The notes under the pieces are model-generated. The model did no database searches, was not told the DNA's origin, and saw only the letters and a list, made by a program, of their open reading frames with translations. A DNA stretch of 64,000 nt, from assembly GCA_009917695.1 (NCBI GenBank), contig JAACJG010000013.1:1-64000 (forward strand). Reading direction: 5' to 3'. The DNA comes from Candidatus Rifleibacterium amylolyticum (GTDB taxonomy: Bacteria > Muiribacteriota > Ozemobacteria > Ozemobacterales > Ozemobacteraceae). The position numbers and the translations under genes are program-made. Shown one piece after another: positions 1 to 9,578 of this stretch (position 1 is its first letter; every line of letters begins with the position of its first letter).

Positions 1-1
1 T

Positions 2-133
2 CCGGGAAAAGTACAAGGCAGGTTCTTGACAAACAGATTCCATTTTCCCGCAAACATCAGTATTTTTCTCGATTATTCTCATAAATTCACTTCAGAAAGA
101 GGTTTCGGTCTTAACCGAATTCATATGATATAA
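2..133 (+). pseudogene. 5' fragment of membrane protein, separated by apparent frameshift
   Basis: From base 2 one frame stays open for 43 codons and ends with ...RGFGLNRIHMI and a TAA at 131-133. The next frame is open from 129 and begins YKKDYFKSF followed at once by a hydrophobic segment that runs without a stop into the gene at 207-1283. Joined, the two frames read as one continuous membrane protein. No ATG is available in the second frame near a ribosome site. I infer a one-base slip around 126-131 in the repeat atatgatat, either a true mutation or an assembly error. The protein starts before the window. Confidence 0.45.
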
Positions 134-206
134 GAAAGATTACTTTAAAAGTTTTCTGTTTGCTGGCGCAGCAATCTCTTTTCATGTATTAGTAGGGTTA
201 TATGCT

Positions 207-1283
207 TTGTTTTGCTCGGGTTTTGTTCTTTTGCTAACAGGAAATCTTGTTGGACAGTGGCGAGATATACTCAGAAATTCCTGGATTTTGCCGATCACTG
301 GAATTTTTGGTATTCTGGCTATCATCCAACAACTGATACCTTCATCAAATATAGACTCGTCATTCGCATGGAAAATTTATGTAGAATATCGAACGACTCA
401 TCACCTTTTACCTTCAGCCTGGAGCGGTCATTGGATTAGTTTGCTGGCAATCTCTGCGTTTTTTTTCATGGCCACAATAGTGGCAAAAAAAGATTCACCA
501 GCTATACGGTTTATTGCAGGTTATTCCATTGGTAGCCTTATATTATTCCTAATTGGTTTGTTGGTTTTTGCGTTTGCGGATACCAGTTGGCTTAGATTTT
601 ACTGGTTTCGATTTCCAGACACGATTATCCCATTTTCAATGTGTTTATTAGCAATGAAAATTCTGGGAGATTTTGCGGAAAGCGAATGCCACAGGCAAAA
701 GTATGCCAAAGCACACTTTCAGATTAAGAGAGTTATTCAGCTTGGAATTCCAATTTTAACGTCCATTTTAGTAGTGATCATGTTTTTGAATAAAGGGATT
801 TATCTTTCCAGAACAAGATTTTTAGACAACAGTAATAGTAGGAGAGTTATTAGGCCAATTTTGGAATGGATCAATAAAAACACAGACAAAGGAACCGTTT
901 TTCTAGTTTATCCTGGAATTCAAGATTTCTATATGTATGCTCAAAGAGCGATGTTTGTTTCTTACAAACATTCTCCACAGGCAGCTGAGGATATAATGGA
1001 ATGGTATGAGAGGATAAAGCTGACCAATGGTGGTCGATTTCCATCCAAAAGGGGATTTGCCGCTCTTGAAGAGCTAGAACCCAATTTTTATCAACTAAAT
1101 GAACAATCCATCCTTCGGCTTTCAAAGCAATATGGAATTTCTTATTATTTAGGTAAACCTTCGCAAAATCTTAGATTTAGGAAGGTATACAGTGATTCTT
1201 ATTACACATTATACAAACTGAATGACCACATACAACAGGATTACCAAGAAAAAATCCCGGCCGCGCTTTCAAAGCAAAAATAG
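207..1283 (+). CDS. Polytopic membrane protein, glycosyltransferase/DUF6798-like, N-terminus in another frame
   Basis: The first half holds about five hydrophobic segments, including a strong one just upstream of 207 (from base 129) in the same frame, so the TTG at 207 is only the first formal start and not a convincing one. A central SWLRFYWFRFPDTIIPF stretch is followed by a soluble C-terminal domain of about 150 residues (GTVFLVYPGIQDFYMYAQR). This layout, many membrane helices and then a small exported domain, resembles DUF6798-like and other lipid-linked-sugar glycosyltransferases, but no catalytic motif is certain. It lies upstream of a methyltransferase on the same strand. Product naming is inference; the membrane topology is clear. 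Confidence 0.6.
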   Translation: MFCSGFVLLLTGNLVGQWRDILRNSWILPITGIFGILAIIQQLIPSSNIDSSFAWKIYVEYRTTHHLLPSAWSGHWISLLAISAFFFMATIVAKKDSPAIRFIAGYSIGSLILFLIGLLVFAFADTSWLRFYWFRFPDTIIPFSMCLLAMKILGDFAESECHRQKYAKAHFQIKRVIQLGIPILTSILVVIMFLNKGIYLSRTRFLDNSNSRRVIRPILEWINKNTDKGTVFLVYPGIQDFYMYAQRAMFVSYKHSPQAAEDIMEWYERIKLTNGGRFPSKRGFAALEELEPNFYQLNEQSILRLSKQYGISYYLGKPSQNLRFRKVYSDSYYTLYKLNDHIQQDYQEKIPAALSKQK

Positions 1284-1416
1284 CATAATAAATCAACTTG
1301 TCCTCAATTGATTACAGAACGCAAATGGAATTCGCTTCAATTGTAACAGACTAAATGGCGGCTTAAAAAACATTATTTTTTACTAGACCATTCAAAACGA
1401 GTTTCGGAGAAGATTC

Positions 1417-2157
1417 ATGGATCGAGAAGCATACATTCGATATTCTGAAGAATCAGACAGCTGGCTCCACAGGGGAAGAAGAGAGCTCATCAAACGAGCT
1501 TTGAGCTGGTTTCTTCCTAGTGAACTATCTAGTCCACTGGAAATCCTTGATGTTGGTGCAGGAGTGGGACAAAACATTCAAGTATTTAAATCATTTGGAG
1601 TAGTAGATGCTATTGAAATAGATCCAATAGGTATTGAGAAACTCAAGAAACTGGATGGCGTCCGCGATATATTTGAATGCAATGTTCCATTCGAGTTGTC
1701 ACGAACTTATGACATCATCGGTGCTTTTGACGTAATTGAGCATATTAAGGAAGACAAGGAAGCTGTTCATTGGATTCTGGAGCGGCTCAGACCGGGCGGT
1801 ATTTTTATTGCGACAGTTCCAGCATTTCAATGGTTGTTCAGCTCTCACGATAGAGCTTTGGGTCATTACCGGAGATACTCCGCCGCAGAGTTCAATGCAT
1901 TGATACCTAAGGAATATGCATTGCTATCAGCCAGCTACTTCAATTCGCTGCTTTTCCCTGCAGCTGTTCTGACCAGAGCCATCTGGCAATTCAAACAACT
2001 GTTTAGTTCTAGAAAATTAGAAAAACAGCACGTTCCTCATGATGGATGGTTAAACACAATTTTAAATAGGATTCTGCAACTAGACGTGTCAACAATGAAA
2101 CCCAGCAGTAACAGATGGTTCGGGCTATCCTATTTTGTCTGTGTGAGAAAAGTGTGA
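1417..2157 (+). CDS. Class I SAM-dependent methyltransferase
   Basis: This 246-residue protein has a Rossmann methyltransferase fold. Motif I is LDVGAGVGQ (residues 44-52), the acidic end of strand 2 is AIEIDP, and the motif after it is DIIGAFDVIEHI, typical of UbiG-like (Methyltransf_11) enzymes. The C-terminal third contains a hydrophobic stretch (SYFNSLLFPAAVLTRAIW), common in methyltransferases found beside glycosyltransferases. A GGAG sequence at 1406-1409 sits eight bases before the ATG. The acceptor is unknown; the neighbours suggest a sugar, lipid or glycan precursor. The enzyme class is clear, the substrate is not. Confidence 0.85.
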   Translation: MDREAYIRYSEESDSWLHRGRRELIKRALSWFLPSELSSPLEILDVGAGVGQNIQVFKSFGVVDAIEIDPIGIEKLKKLDGVRDIFECNVPFELSRTYDIIGAFDVIEHIKEDKEAVHWILERLRPGGIFIATVPAFQWLFSSHDRALGHYRRYSAAEFNALIPKEYALLSASYFNSLLFPAAVLTRAIWQFKQLFSSRKLEKQHVPHDGWLNTILNRILQLDVSTMKPSSNRWFGLSYFVCVRKV

Positions 2158-2306
2158 ACTCAATGCTAACGTAAGTTCCATGAAGACACAATTTTCCATG
2201 TGCTTAGCAGGCAAATTTGCATCACATTTTAGTGAATGACTCTTCTTGAAAACATTATTTCTCATACAAAGAGTACAACTGCTTTAAAAATGCTTTTGGA
2301 AAACAA

Positions 2307-3929
2307 CTACCGATTAAACGTTATAAAAAGCTTTAATTCCTCGCTAATAGGAAGGCTATTTTTTATATAAATGTTATGATACTTGCTTCCCCATAAGGAA
2401 TTTGTTGCTGAATATCTGGCGTCTTCTGGCAGGTAGATTGGCACCCTGAATGCGTTGTATTGCTTGATCACCTCACTGGCCTGCAGAGCCTTCGCAAAAA
2501 GATCATGACTGACAATAATGTCTGGATTTTTGAATTTTACATACTCTGGCGGGATGGCTCCAATACCGCTACTTTCGCGTTGCTCAGGAACCTTCATTGG
2601 ATGAAACTTAACCGCATCTGCTGAAGCCAGGCCTACGGCATCATAGATTTTACCTCTAAATGCATAACCCGTTCCACCTATTTCTGACGTCAGTATAATC
2701 GCGCTGGGATAACAAGTATTCAAAATTGCCGCAACAAATTGATATGTCTTAACACGTGCCCCTGTTGAAAATGTTGGGGAATAGCTTCGATCGCCAATTG
2801 TCGCGTAAAAGCACTGTGCCAATAGAATGATTGATGGAATGATGGCCATGATCATTCCAGCTCGCGCGATTTTTCTTGTCACAACAACTTTTGAGAATGA
2901 ATAAATTGCAAGCGACAATAGCGCTGGCAACATGTATAGTGGACGGTACCAGTTAAAAACGAATGCCCGGCCAAGAACATAACCCGCGATGGTACACAGG
3001 CTCGAAAAACAAAAAAACAATGGCCATAAATTTTCATTGTGCTTTCTTTTTAGAACTACCATTAAGTTGATTAAAACCAGCGAACAAAAAAATACAACGC
3101 AGGGGAACGCCCCGAGAGTGTAGATAATAATGGCATTATAAGTTCTTTTAATAAATGGAAGCGCTCCAAATATTGCACTTATAAAAGTTTCAAGATAAGT
3201 AAAGCTGTAAACAGCCTTCTTGGCAACAACTGAGTGTGGCACAACGGTGCCAAAATAATATAAATCGAACATGACTATAGGCAGCAAACCAACCAGAACA
3301 GGTAAAAGCACTGCAAGCAATTTGCGTCGCTGATTTATGAGCGCTAAAGGGATGGCCAGAACAAAAGGTATAACCATTTCGGGCCGTAGATAGACTGCAA
3401 AACTCAGATACATCAATCCCCAGACATTTTTGCATAACAGGCGGTAAATGCCTATCCCTGCAATCAGAATAGCGAATGGGGTTTCCATAAGTTCAAGGCT
3501 TGTAGGCAAAAGAATGGCCAGACAAGGTATTTGAAACAACAACCGGACTCCGACAGAAAGGTCTTTCTCCAGAATCATTTCAAGAATTCTGGTGTAAAGA
3601 TAGATTATTGCAGTAAGAAACAGGACATTAAAAATTGCCACCAGAAGAGGAAAGTTGTCTCCAAAACCCAGCTTTGCAGCAATTGCAAAAATGAGACTGA
3701 TAAAAACAGTCCAGCCAGATGAAGTGCTCACCTTGAGAGGTTCATCATGGTTGTAATAGGGCACACCTTTTTTGACAAGATTTCTCGCGACTCTGAAGTG
3801 AATATAGGCATCATCAGCCGCGTATTCATAGAATTCGATATGTAGAAACAAGAGCAACAAGAAAAATAGCAAGTACAAAAGGACTCTACTGTATCCATTA
3901 CTCACTTGTCTGATGGTTACTTTATCCAT
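2307..3929 (-). CDS. Polytopic membrane glycosyltransferase (GT39/AftB-like)
   Basis: 540 residues with a first membrane helix at about 15-30, then the external loop ADDAYIHFRVARNLV with paired aspartates D39-D40, then VSTSSGWTVF, then many further helices and a soluble tail. The DDAYI.FR pattern followed by a glycine/serine-rich motif is characteristic of polyprenyl-phosphate-sugar-dependent GT-C enzymes such as mycobacterial AftB and relatives. It would transfer a sugar from a lipid carrier on the outer face of the inner membrane. No ribosome binding site is visible before the ATG. It is transcribed away from the gene at 4258, toward the methyltransferase. The fold class is well supported; donor and acceptor are unknown. 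Confidence 0.7.
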   Translation of the reverse strand: MDKVTIRQVSNGYSRVLLYLLFFLLLLFLHIEFYEYAADDAYIHFRVARNLVKKGVPYYNHDEPLKVSTSSGWTVFISLIFAIAAKLGFGDNFPLLVAIFNVLFLTAIIYLYTRILEMILEKDLSVGVRLLFQIPCLAILLPTSLELMETPFAILIAGIGIYRLLCKNVWGLMYLSFAVYLRPEMVIPFVLAIPLALINQRRKLLAVLLPVLVGLLPIVMFDLYYFGTVVPHSVVAKKAVYSFTYLETFISAIFGALPFIKRTYNAIIIYTLGAFPCVVFFCSLVLINLMVVLKRKHNENLWPLFFCFSSLCTIAGYVLGRAFVFNWYRPLYMLPALLSLAIYSFSKVVVTRKIARAGMIMAIIPSIILLAQCFYATIGDRSYSPTFSTGARVKTYQFVAAILNTCYPSAIILTSEIGGTGYAFRGKIYDAVGLASADAVKFHPMKVPEQRESSGIGAIPPEYVKFKNPDIIVSHDLFAKALQASEVIKQYNAFRVPIYLPEDARYSATNSLWGSKYHNIYIKNSLPISEELKLFITFNR

Positions 3930-4179
3930 AATTATAGCATTAATACAGGCATTTGCATTTGTTTGGAAAAGACTTTGCTCTTAATTGACAATAAAGCAAG
4001 CAGGACATTATGCGAGATTTCCTGACTATGCTCGAGGTCATTCATAAATTCCGAGATGACAACCTCAAGCAATGCTTCCCGGCATCTTCAAAATTCAATT
4101 AGCTAATCGACCCAATGGTATGACATTACAGTCGATCTGTAAATAATTCTTTATGCAAGCGAAACTTTAAAATGTACTT

Positions 4180-4208
4180 TTGACAACCCCTGTTCTTTGG
4201 GTTATTCT
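4180..4208 (+). promoter_or_regulatory. Sigma-70-like promoter for the gene at 4258
   Basis: TTGACA at 4180-4185, 17 bases, then TATTCT at 4203-4208. The expected start of transcription is near 4215, leaving a leader of about 40 bases that holds the ribosome site GGAGG at 4247-4251. The rest of the 3930-4257 intergenic region shows no gene. Confidence 0.65.
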
Positions 4209-4257
4209 GCCTGCAAAAGTCAGGTTGTCTTTTAACCAGAAGGATCGGAGGTCGCGC

Positions 4258-5799
4258 GTGCAAAGACACAATTTCGGCTTAATGCTGTATCTCTTTGTGT
4301 TTTTCTTTACAGTGTATGTGATGACCTCGTCTGTTATTACCATCGATCTTTTCGATGTCAGCATAATGAGGCTGGAAGTACTCAAAGCAATATATGAAAG
4401 ATTCGACCTTAATGTTCCAGCCGGTTCAGGAGTTGTTGGAATTGATGGGCGAGATTATTCATGGTTTGGAATAGGCTCTGTTTTGCTGTTTCTTCCATTT
4501 TATGCACTGGCCAGAATTGCTGACATAAGCCCCAATATTGTATTGAGCATACTAAATCCCCTATTCAGCGCCGCAACGGCAGCCATGGTCTGTTACTTCT
4601 GCCTTTCTACAGGATATTCCAGGAAACAATCAGTTTTCGCGTCTCTTGTTTATGGAGTTGGAACCATGGCCTGGTATTATTCAAAAGACCCGGGCGATCA
4701 CTCACTTGAGACATTTTTTCTTCTATTATCGACTCTCTCTATGTACAAATACATCAAAAGCGAAAAAGGCTGCTGGTTAGTCTTGTCAGGCTTTTCACTT
4801 GGTATTGGCGGCCTTGTCAGACCCACCTCCTTTATGCTTGCACTCCCTTTAATGCTTATGCTTTTGGCGAACTGTAATAAAGTTAAGCGAATTTCAGAAT
4901 GCTATAATGTTATTTTTCGCAGTTCTGTAATACTGGTTGCATGTCTGCTGCCTTTTTTAAGCATTTTTCTCTGGTATAACAACTATCGATTTGGCTCCAT
5001 ATTTGAGTCCGGCTACTCATTGATTGCGGCACGCGCAGGTGTAAGCCTTTTCAGCAAGACGTCTTTCTTCACCGGACTGGCAGGTCTTTTAGTGAGTCCT
5101 GGCAAGGGTTTTTTCTTTTATTCACCGATTACGTTGCTATTTTTTTTCTATTTTAAACCCTTCTGGAAAAAACACCAGGAACTGGGAACATGCTTTATAA
5201 GCACGATCATAATTTATGTCATATTTTTTTCAAAGTATCTTTACTGGCATGGAGACTGGGCGTGGGGTCCGCGCTTTTTATTTGTCCTGACACCATTTCT
5301 GGTAATCCCGATTGTTGAGCTATTTGAATCTAAGCTCTGGCAGGAAAAAGGATTAATAAGAAATGCGACACTTTTTCTATTGTTAATAAGCATTCTGATT
5401 CAAATCATATCAGTTTCAGTTCATACGTATAGATATTTTGTTTATATCCAAACCGATAAAAACGTAAAATTTACTGTTGACAAGGGCGTGGGCGCACCGC
5501 CAGTTAAAGAACCTGCTGTCGAAACTTATTTTAACTGGAAATTATCGCCAATCCTGCTACAGGCTGGAATGGCAGGCGATATCATGCTTGCAACATTAGC
5601 TGGCAGAAAAGCCGACATTTCTTCAAATCCAGAAACCGAAAGCGGAGTAACAAAGCTTCTTCACATAGATTGCCTGGACTTCTGGTGGCATTACATATAT
5701 TACTTCAGTCACAACTGGCTTATACTGCTGGTTGTTCCTATACTGGGGTTCATTGCACTGGTCTCAGCTTATAAAGTCCTCACATTGATTCAACAATAG
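4258..5799 (+). CDS. Polytopic membrane glycosyltransferase-like protein (GT39-like)
   Basis: The start is taken as GTG 4258 because GGAGG at 4247-4251 lies six bases upstream; the longer frame from TTG 4180 overlaps the promoter. The 513-residue protein has an N-terminal helix, a loop with IDLFDVSIMRLEVLKAI and GIDGRDYSWFGIGSVL, then about ten more helices and a C-terminal loop region (PAVETYFNWKLSPILLQ). The GRDYSW.G pattern recurs in bacterial membrane mannosyltransferase-like proteins. It probably acts on a lipid-linked sugar in surface glycan assembly, but no specific family member can be named. Confidence 0.6.
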   Translation: MQRHNFGLMLYLFVFFFTVYVMTSSVITIDLFDVSIMRLEVLKAIYERFDLNVPAGSGVVGIDGRDYSWFGIGSVLLFLPFYALARIADISPNIVLSILNPLFSAATAAMVCYFCLSTGYSRKQSVFASLVYGVGTMAWYYSKDPGDHSLETFFLLLSTLSMYKYIKSEKGCWLVLSGFSLGIGGLVRPTSFMLALPLMLMLLANCNKVKRISECYNVIFRSSVILVACLLPFLSIFLWYNNYRFGSIFESGYSLIAARAGVSLFSKTSFFTGLAGLLVSPGKGFFFYSPITLLFFFYFKPFWKKHQELGTCFISTIIIYVIFFSKYLYWHGDWAWGPRFLFVLTPFLVIPIVELFESKLWQEKGLIRNATLFLLLISILIQIISVSVHTYRYFVYIQTDKNVKFTVDKGVGAPPVKEPAVETYFNWKLSPILLQAGMAGDIMLATLAGRKADISSNPETESGVTKLLHIDCLDFWWHYIYYFSHNWLILLVVPILGFIALVSAYKVLTLIQQ

Positions 5800-5820
5800 A
5801 ATATGTTCCCGGGGAAACAG

Positions 5821-8193
5821 CTATGCGCCAGAATGAATGCGGCTGAAGACGAATGCCAGCAGATAAAAAGCGGCGGCGGCGAGGAAGAGGCTGGTGAAGC
5901 CTGTGGTCATTGAAATGATTATGGCAAATACCGACGCAACTACTGACGCGAAGCTGTTGATGGCATAGGCCCATGGAATTGCTCCCGCCTGAGATTGGCT
6001 GATACTTCGCATCATCGTGGGGAAAGGCATTCCCATTACGAAACTGCCGGGTGCGATAAGTACTGCGGCGACCAGACAACGCCAGAGAAGGCTTTCGGAA
6101 TATAGAACGCTCAACCAGGCCGATGGCACAAAAGCATAGCAGACAGCCGATGTGATTATTCCCGCAAAAATGGCGAGCCGGGCTTTGGCAGAACTTTCGC
6201 GCAGTCGCTCAGAATACATGCTGCCGAGGCCTGAAAAAATCAGAATCGAGAAAATTGTCACAGAGATCGAATATGAGGGATGCCCCAGAAACAAGACCAA
6301 CTTCTGAATCAGTCCGATTTCAATGAACATGAAACCTGTGCCTATCGCGAAAAAATAGCCGGCAAGCGATCTGAGATTAAAACTGGTTCCGCCTTTTGAT
6401 ATGACGTGCAGGGGCAGCAGAATAAGCACAAATGCAATTATAGCAACAGTGCTCAAAATGAATGCCAACAGTGAAAAAGCAGGAGAGTCATAAAAATTGC
6501 GGGTCTGATTATAGAAATAAGGGCTGTCATCAGTTATCGGAGCGATATTATGGCTGCATTCAGCAATAAACCTGGTCTCATTGCCAGAAGCTATCGACTC
6601 GAACAGTGAACCGAATTCCGGACATTGACTTATATACCTGGCGCTTGAACCATTGGTCTCGACTGGCAGATAAAAAAGATCATATCTGCCTGAATGAGAC
6701 TGCACCAGCGAAACAATTCGACTTATGTCAGCATCGGTCAGCGGCGAACGCCCGAATAGGGCGACCCGCCACATGTCATCGCCAAATACGGCATAATGTT
6801 TTTCCGGATGCTGAATTCCCATGGCGCGCATTGTCTCGACGGCGGTAACGATAGAACGCATCAACTGACGCGTTGGTCGGAATACCATGAAGAAGCCGCG
6901 GTCTTTTAATGCACTGAAGAATTCATTAAATGCCTCTCTGGTGTACAAATAGTTTTCCGACATGATGTTCCCGCCAAAGGCGATACCAGCGCCGGTATCA
7001 ACAGCGCTCAAGGTAATCACATCAAATTTACGGTCAGTATTATTAACAAAGGTGCGACCGTCCATTTCCTTGATGGTGACGCGCGCGTCATTGAATGGGT
7101 CATCATAAAAGCTTCGGTGTCTGTTTTTGACCGCTTCTATCATCAAAGGATTGATTTCGACGCCGACAACCGACCTGGCACCATGATAGAGAGCGAGAAA
7201 GACGTCTATGCCTCCGCCAAGGCCGATATTCAGCACCTCTGAGGCCTCTGTCAGAACGTATGGAATTGCGAGAATGTTATTTGCGGCGAATTCCTTTTTA
7301 AAATCATCGTTCTGGCGGAAATCAACAGTGTACGACCAGTTATCGCCGCTGGCGAAGAGGTAGCGATAATCAGCACCGCGGTCGAGTATTTTCTGGGCAG
7401 GTTTTCCCAGGGCGAAACGGTCGATACCTGAAACCGGTACAACCGAATCGAGGCGGCCGAGAAAGCCCCATTTTGTCCAGTCGAGCCTTGTATTGATCGC
7501 AGGGTTACTGAGGATCTGACCGTAATGTTTTTCTCTGGCCGGCATAAAAGCTACCAGATCATCGATTGTGGGGCTTAAACAGCAGACAACAACGAAAGCT
7601 AAAACAGAGGCCTTAAGATATATGCCAGACAGCCTGAAAGCAAGCGGCATCGTTCCAAGCAGCGCGATTCCCGATATAACCAGCGCCGTCATAGCAGCAT
7701 CGCCAGTCAGGTTGAGAACCATTATCAGCGCAATGCATCCAAGGCCTGAGCCAAGCAGATTGAAAAAGTAATTGCGATGAGTCTGTTCTGACCAGAAAAG
7801 AAAAACTAAAGACAGCATAATGCCGACCGGAATGTACGGCAAAAGATTTATGAGAACGATGGCAACAAGGCTGTCAAGCCTGGACCCCACTATTGTGGCA
7901 ATTAAAACAAGAATAGCAAAGGCGTTTACACAAGCCCATAACCACCTGACTCGATCTTCTCTGGCGCGTCCGGCAAGCAGCGTAGCCAGAGTGCCTCCGG
8001 CACCAAGTCCCAGCATCGAAAAGGATACCACCAGAAAGGCGTTTCGGTCGAATAACTGTAGTGAAAGCGTTATAGTTTGCAGTATCTGGAACATAAGCAT
8101 AGCCGCCGATACCATAACGACGGGGAATGCAATTACAAAATTATTCTGGCCCGCAGTTGAGTCTGCGTTTTCGCTGTTGTTACCTTCAGTCAT
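5821..8193 (-). CDS. Membrane-embedded spermidine-synthase-like protein
   Basis: 790 residues in three parts: about seven hydrophobic helices (residues 20-215), a soluble methyltransferase-fold domain (about 230-540), and a second bundle of about six helices (550-785). The soluble part has VLNIGLGGGIDVFLALYHGA near 320-340, followed by VGVEINPLMIEAV and the acidic DGRTFVNNT, the layout of spermidine/spermine synthases. The classic GGGDG is GGGID here, so aminopropyl transfer is uncertain. The last helix bundle includes GYFFAIGTGFMFIEIGLIQK, typical of the membrane-fused subfamily. The gene is convergent with the one ending at 5799. The subfamily has no settled function that I can name. Confidence 0.75.
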   Translation of the reverse strand: MTEGNNSENADSTAGQNNFVIAFPVVMVSAAMLMFQILQTITLSLQLFDRNAFLVVSFSMLGLGAGGTLATLLAGRAREDRVRWLWACVNAFAILVLIATIVGSRLDSLVAIVLINLLPYIPVGIMLSLVFLFWSEQTHRNYFFNLLGSGLGCIALIMVLNLTGDAAMTALVISGIALLGTMPLAFRLSGIYLKASVLAFVVVCCLSPTIDDLVAFMPAREKHYGQILSNPAINTRLDWTKWGFLGRLDSVVPVSGIDRFALGKPAQKILDRGADYRYLFASGDNWSYTVDFRQNDDFKKEFAANNILAIPYVLTEASEVLNIGLGGGIDVFLALYHGARSVVGVEINPLMIEAVKNRHRSFYDDPFNDARVTIKEMDGRTFVNNTDRKFDVITLSAVDTGAGIAFGGNIMSENYLYTREAFNEFFSALKDRGFFMVFRPTRQLMRSIVTAVETMRAMGIQHPEKHYAVFGDDMWRVALFGRSPLTDADISRIVSLVQSHSGRYDLFYLPVETNGSSARYISQCPEFGSLFESIASGNETRFIAECSHNIAPITDDSPYFYNQTRNFYDSPAFSLLAFILSTVAIIAFVLILLPLHVISKGGTSFNLRSLAGYFFAIGTGFMFIEIGLIQKLVLFLGHPSYSISVTIFSILIFSGLGSMYSERLRESSAKARLAIFAGIITSAVCYAFVPSAWLSVLYSESLLWRCLVAAVLIAPGSFVMGMPFPTMMRSISQSQAGAIPWAYAINSFASVVASVFAIIISMTTGFTSLFLAAAAFYLLAFVFSRIHSGA

Positions 8194-8297
8194 ATTACTT
8201 TTGCTATTCTTAAGAGATGTCTGGGATGTCGCCTGCCCGTTGAAAGTAACACAACAACATCATATGTAAAAGTGTTTCGTCACTTTATGAGTTGGCA

Positions 8298-8333
8298 GCA
8301 AGATTGCGTCAGGGCTTTGCCCTTCGCAATGAC
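8298..8333 (-). repeat. Interspersed palindromic repeat, half unit
   Basis: The minus strand reads gtcattgcgaagggcaaagc and ends in gacgcaatc, the same pattern as the copies at 23126, 25258, 26251 and 51432. It lies in the divergent gap between the genes at 8193 and 8449. Confidence 0.6.
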
Positions 8334-8371
8334 TTGTCTGGCCGAGAGTTACTGTTAAGGCGGCGTATTTC

Positions 8372-8400
8372 TTGACATTGTCACAGGGGGGCTATATTAT
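8372..8400 (+). promoter_or_regulatory. Sigma-70-like promoter for the secreted protein at 8449
   Basis: TTGACA at 8372-8377, a 17-base spacer, then TATTAT at 8395-8400. Transcription should begin near 8407, about 42 bases before the ATG. Confidence 0.7.
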
Positions 8401-8448
8401 GGCTTTGGTTGTTCAAGTTAAATGCAAACAAAAAATGAGGAGTTACGT

Positions 8449-9477
8449 ATGTTCAAGAAGTTTTTACTGGTAGCAGTGATGCTGGTCGCCCTTACCGGTT
8501 CGGCCCTGATGGCTCAGGACCTGATGAAGCTCATCCCCAGCGAAGCTGACTTTGTATTTCAGGTAAACATCAGTAAGTTCGTAGCAAACCCCGATGTTAA
8601 GAAATCTCTAATGGAAAACCTCGACAAGTCACCGGAACAGAAGAAGGCTTTCGAAGAATTCGTAGCCAACACCGGTTTCAACCCGATGGAAAACCTCTCT
8701 CAGATAGTTGTTTTCACTTCTGGCAAAATCGACCCTAAGGCCCCGGCTCAGAATGCTGGTGCTATCATGGCCGGAACCTTCAATCCAAGCCGCATTTTTG
8801 AAGCGATCAAAAAAGACCCCAACGCCGGCAAAGACGTTGAAATCACTAAGATCGACGGCTTCGACGCTATCGTTCCCAAGAACAAGCAGGATGGCTTCGG
8901 CATTTTCCTCGATGACAAAACTGCCGTACTTGGCACCGAACAGGGTGTTAACGCTGTTAAAGACGTTAAGAAAGGCACCAACAAAGGCGCAGCTTCTCGC
9001 AAAGATTTCTTCGCAGTTCTTCAGAAGCTCGACCTCAATGCCTCTGTAAGTGGCGCCGGCCTTATTCCTGCCGAACTCAAAGAAAAATTAAAAGCTAATC
9101 CGCAGGCTGCTCCGCTGGCCGCGCTCAACTTTTTCTTCTTCTCTTTCAACCATGGCGACACCATTGAATTCAATTTCAACGGCGAAGTTGACAAGAAAGA
9201 AAACGTAGAAACCGTTATGACTTCGCTCAACGGCTTCCTGGCCATGCTCAAGATGCTCACCGGTCAGGCTCCCGAAATCGGCGAAATCCTCAACATGGTT
9301 AAACTCAGCAATGCCGAAACCACCGTTCAGATCGCTCTCAATGTTCCCAAGGCCAAGCTCGATGAAATCAAAGCCAAAATGGAACAGAGAATCAAAGAAA
9401 TGAAGGAAAAGGGCGCCACCGGCGTTGAAACTGAAGGCGACGACGTCGAAGTCGAAGAAGAAAGCGAACGCGAATAA
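8449..9477 (+). CDS. Secreted DUF3352-like protein
   Basis: ATG 8449 is chosen because GAGGAG lies six bases before it and a clean signal peptide follows (MFKKFLLVAVMLVALTGSAL, cleavage near AMAQ). The mature part of about 320 residues begins LMKLIPSEADFVFQVNISKF, the opening seen in DUF3352-type periplasmic or surface proteins that contain two similar alpha/beta halves. The C-terminus is a highly acidic tail (EGDDVEVEEESERE). The gene has its own promoter and a strong terminator, and rather uniform codon use, which suggests high expression. No catalytic residues are recognised. Function unknown; export is well supported. Confidence 0.7.
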   Translation: MFKKFLLVAVMLVALTGSALMAQDLMKLIPSEADFVFQVNISKFVANPDVKKSLMENLDKSPEQKKAFEEFVANTGFNPMENLSQIVVFTSGKIDPKAPAQNAGAIMAGTFNPSRIFEAIKKDPNAGKDVEITKIDGFDAIVPKNKQDGFGIFLDDKTAVLGTEQGVNAVKDVKKGTNKGAASRKDFFAVLQKLDLNASVSGAGLIPAELKEKLKANPQAAPLAALNFFFFSFNHGDTIEFNFNGEVDKKENVETVMTSLNGFLAMLKMLTGQAPEIGEILNMVKLSNAETTVQIALNVPKAKLDEIKAKMEQRIKEMKEKGATGVETEGDDVEVEEESERE

Positions 9478-9498
9478 GCGTTTAAATCGCATAAAAGA

Positions 9499-9529
9499 GG
9501 GCTGCCTTGAATGGCAGCCCTTTTTGTTT
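9499..9529 (+). terminator. Rho-independent terminator
   Basis: Perfect 8-bp stem gggctgcc/ggcagccc (9499-9506 and 9513-9520) with a six-base loop, followed by TTTTTG. It ends the single-gene unit at 8449-9477. Confidence 0.9.
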
Positions 9530-9578
9530 GCAGCGAATCTGTTCATGTAACAATAGGGTTTGCCGATAATAGATATGC

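Noticed and set aside
3985-4013. TTGACA at 3985-3990 as a promoter for the 4258 gene
   Set aside because: The bases at the -10 position (attatg/ttatgc) are poor and the better TTGACA-N17-TATTCT pair lies downstream at 4180-4208.
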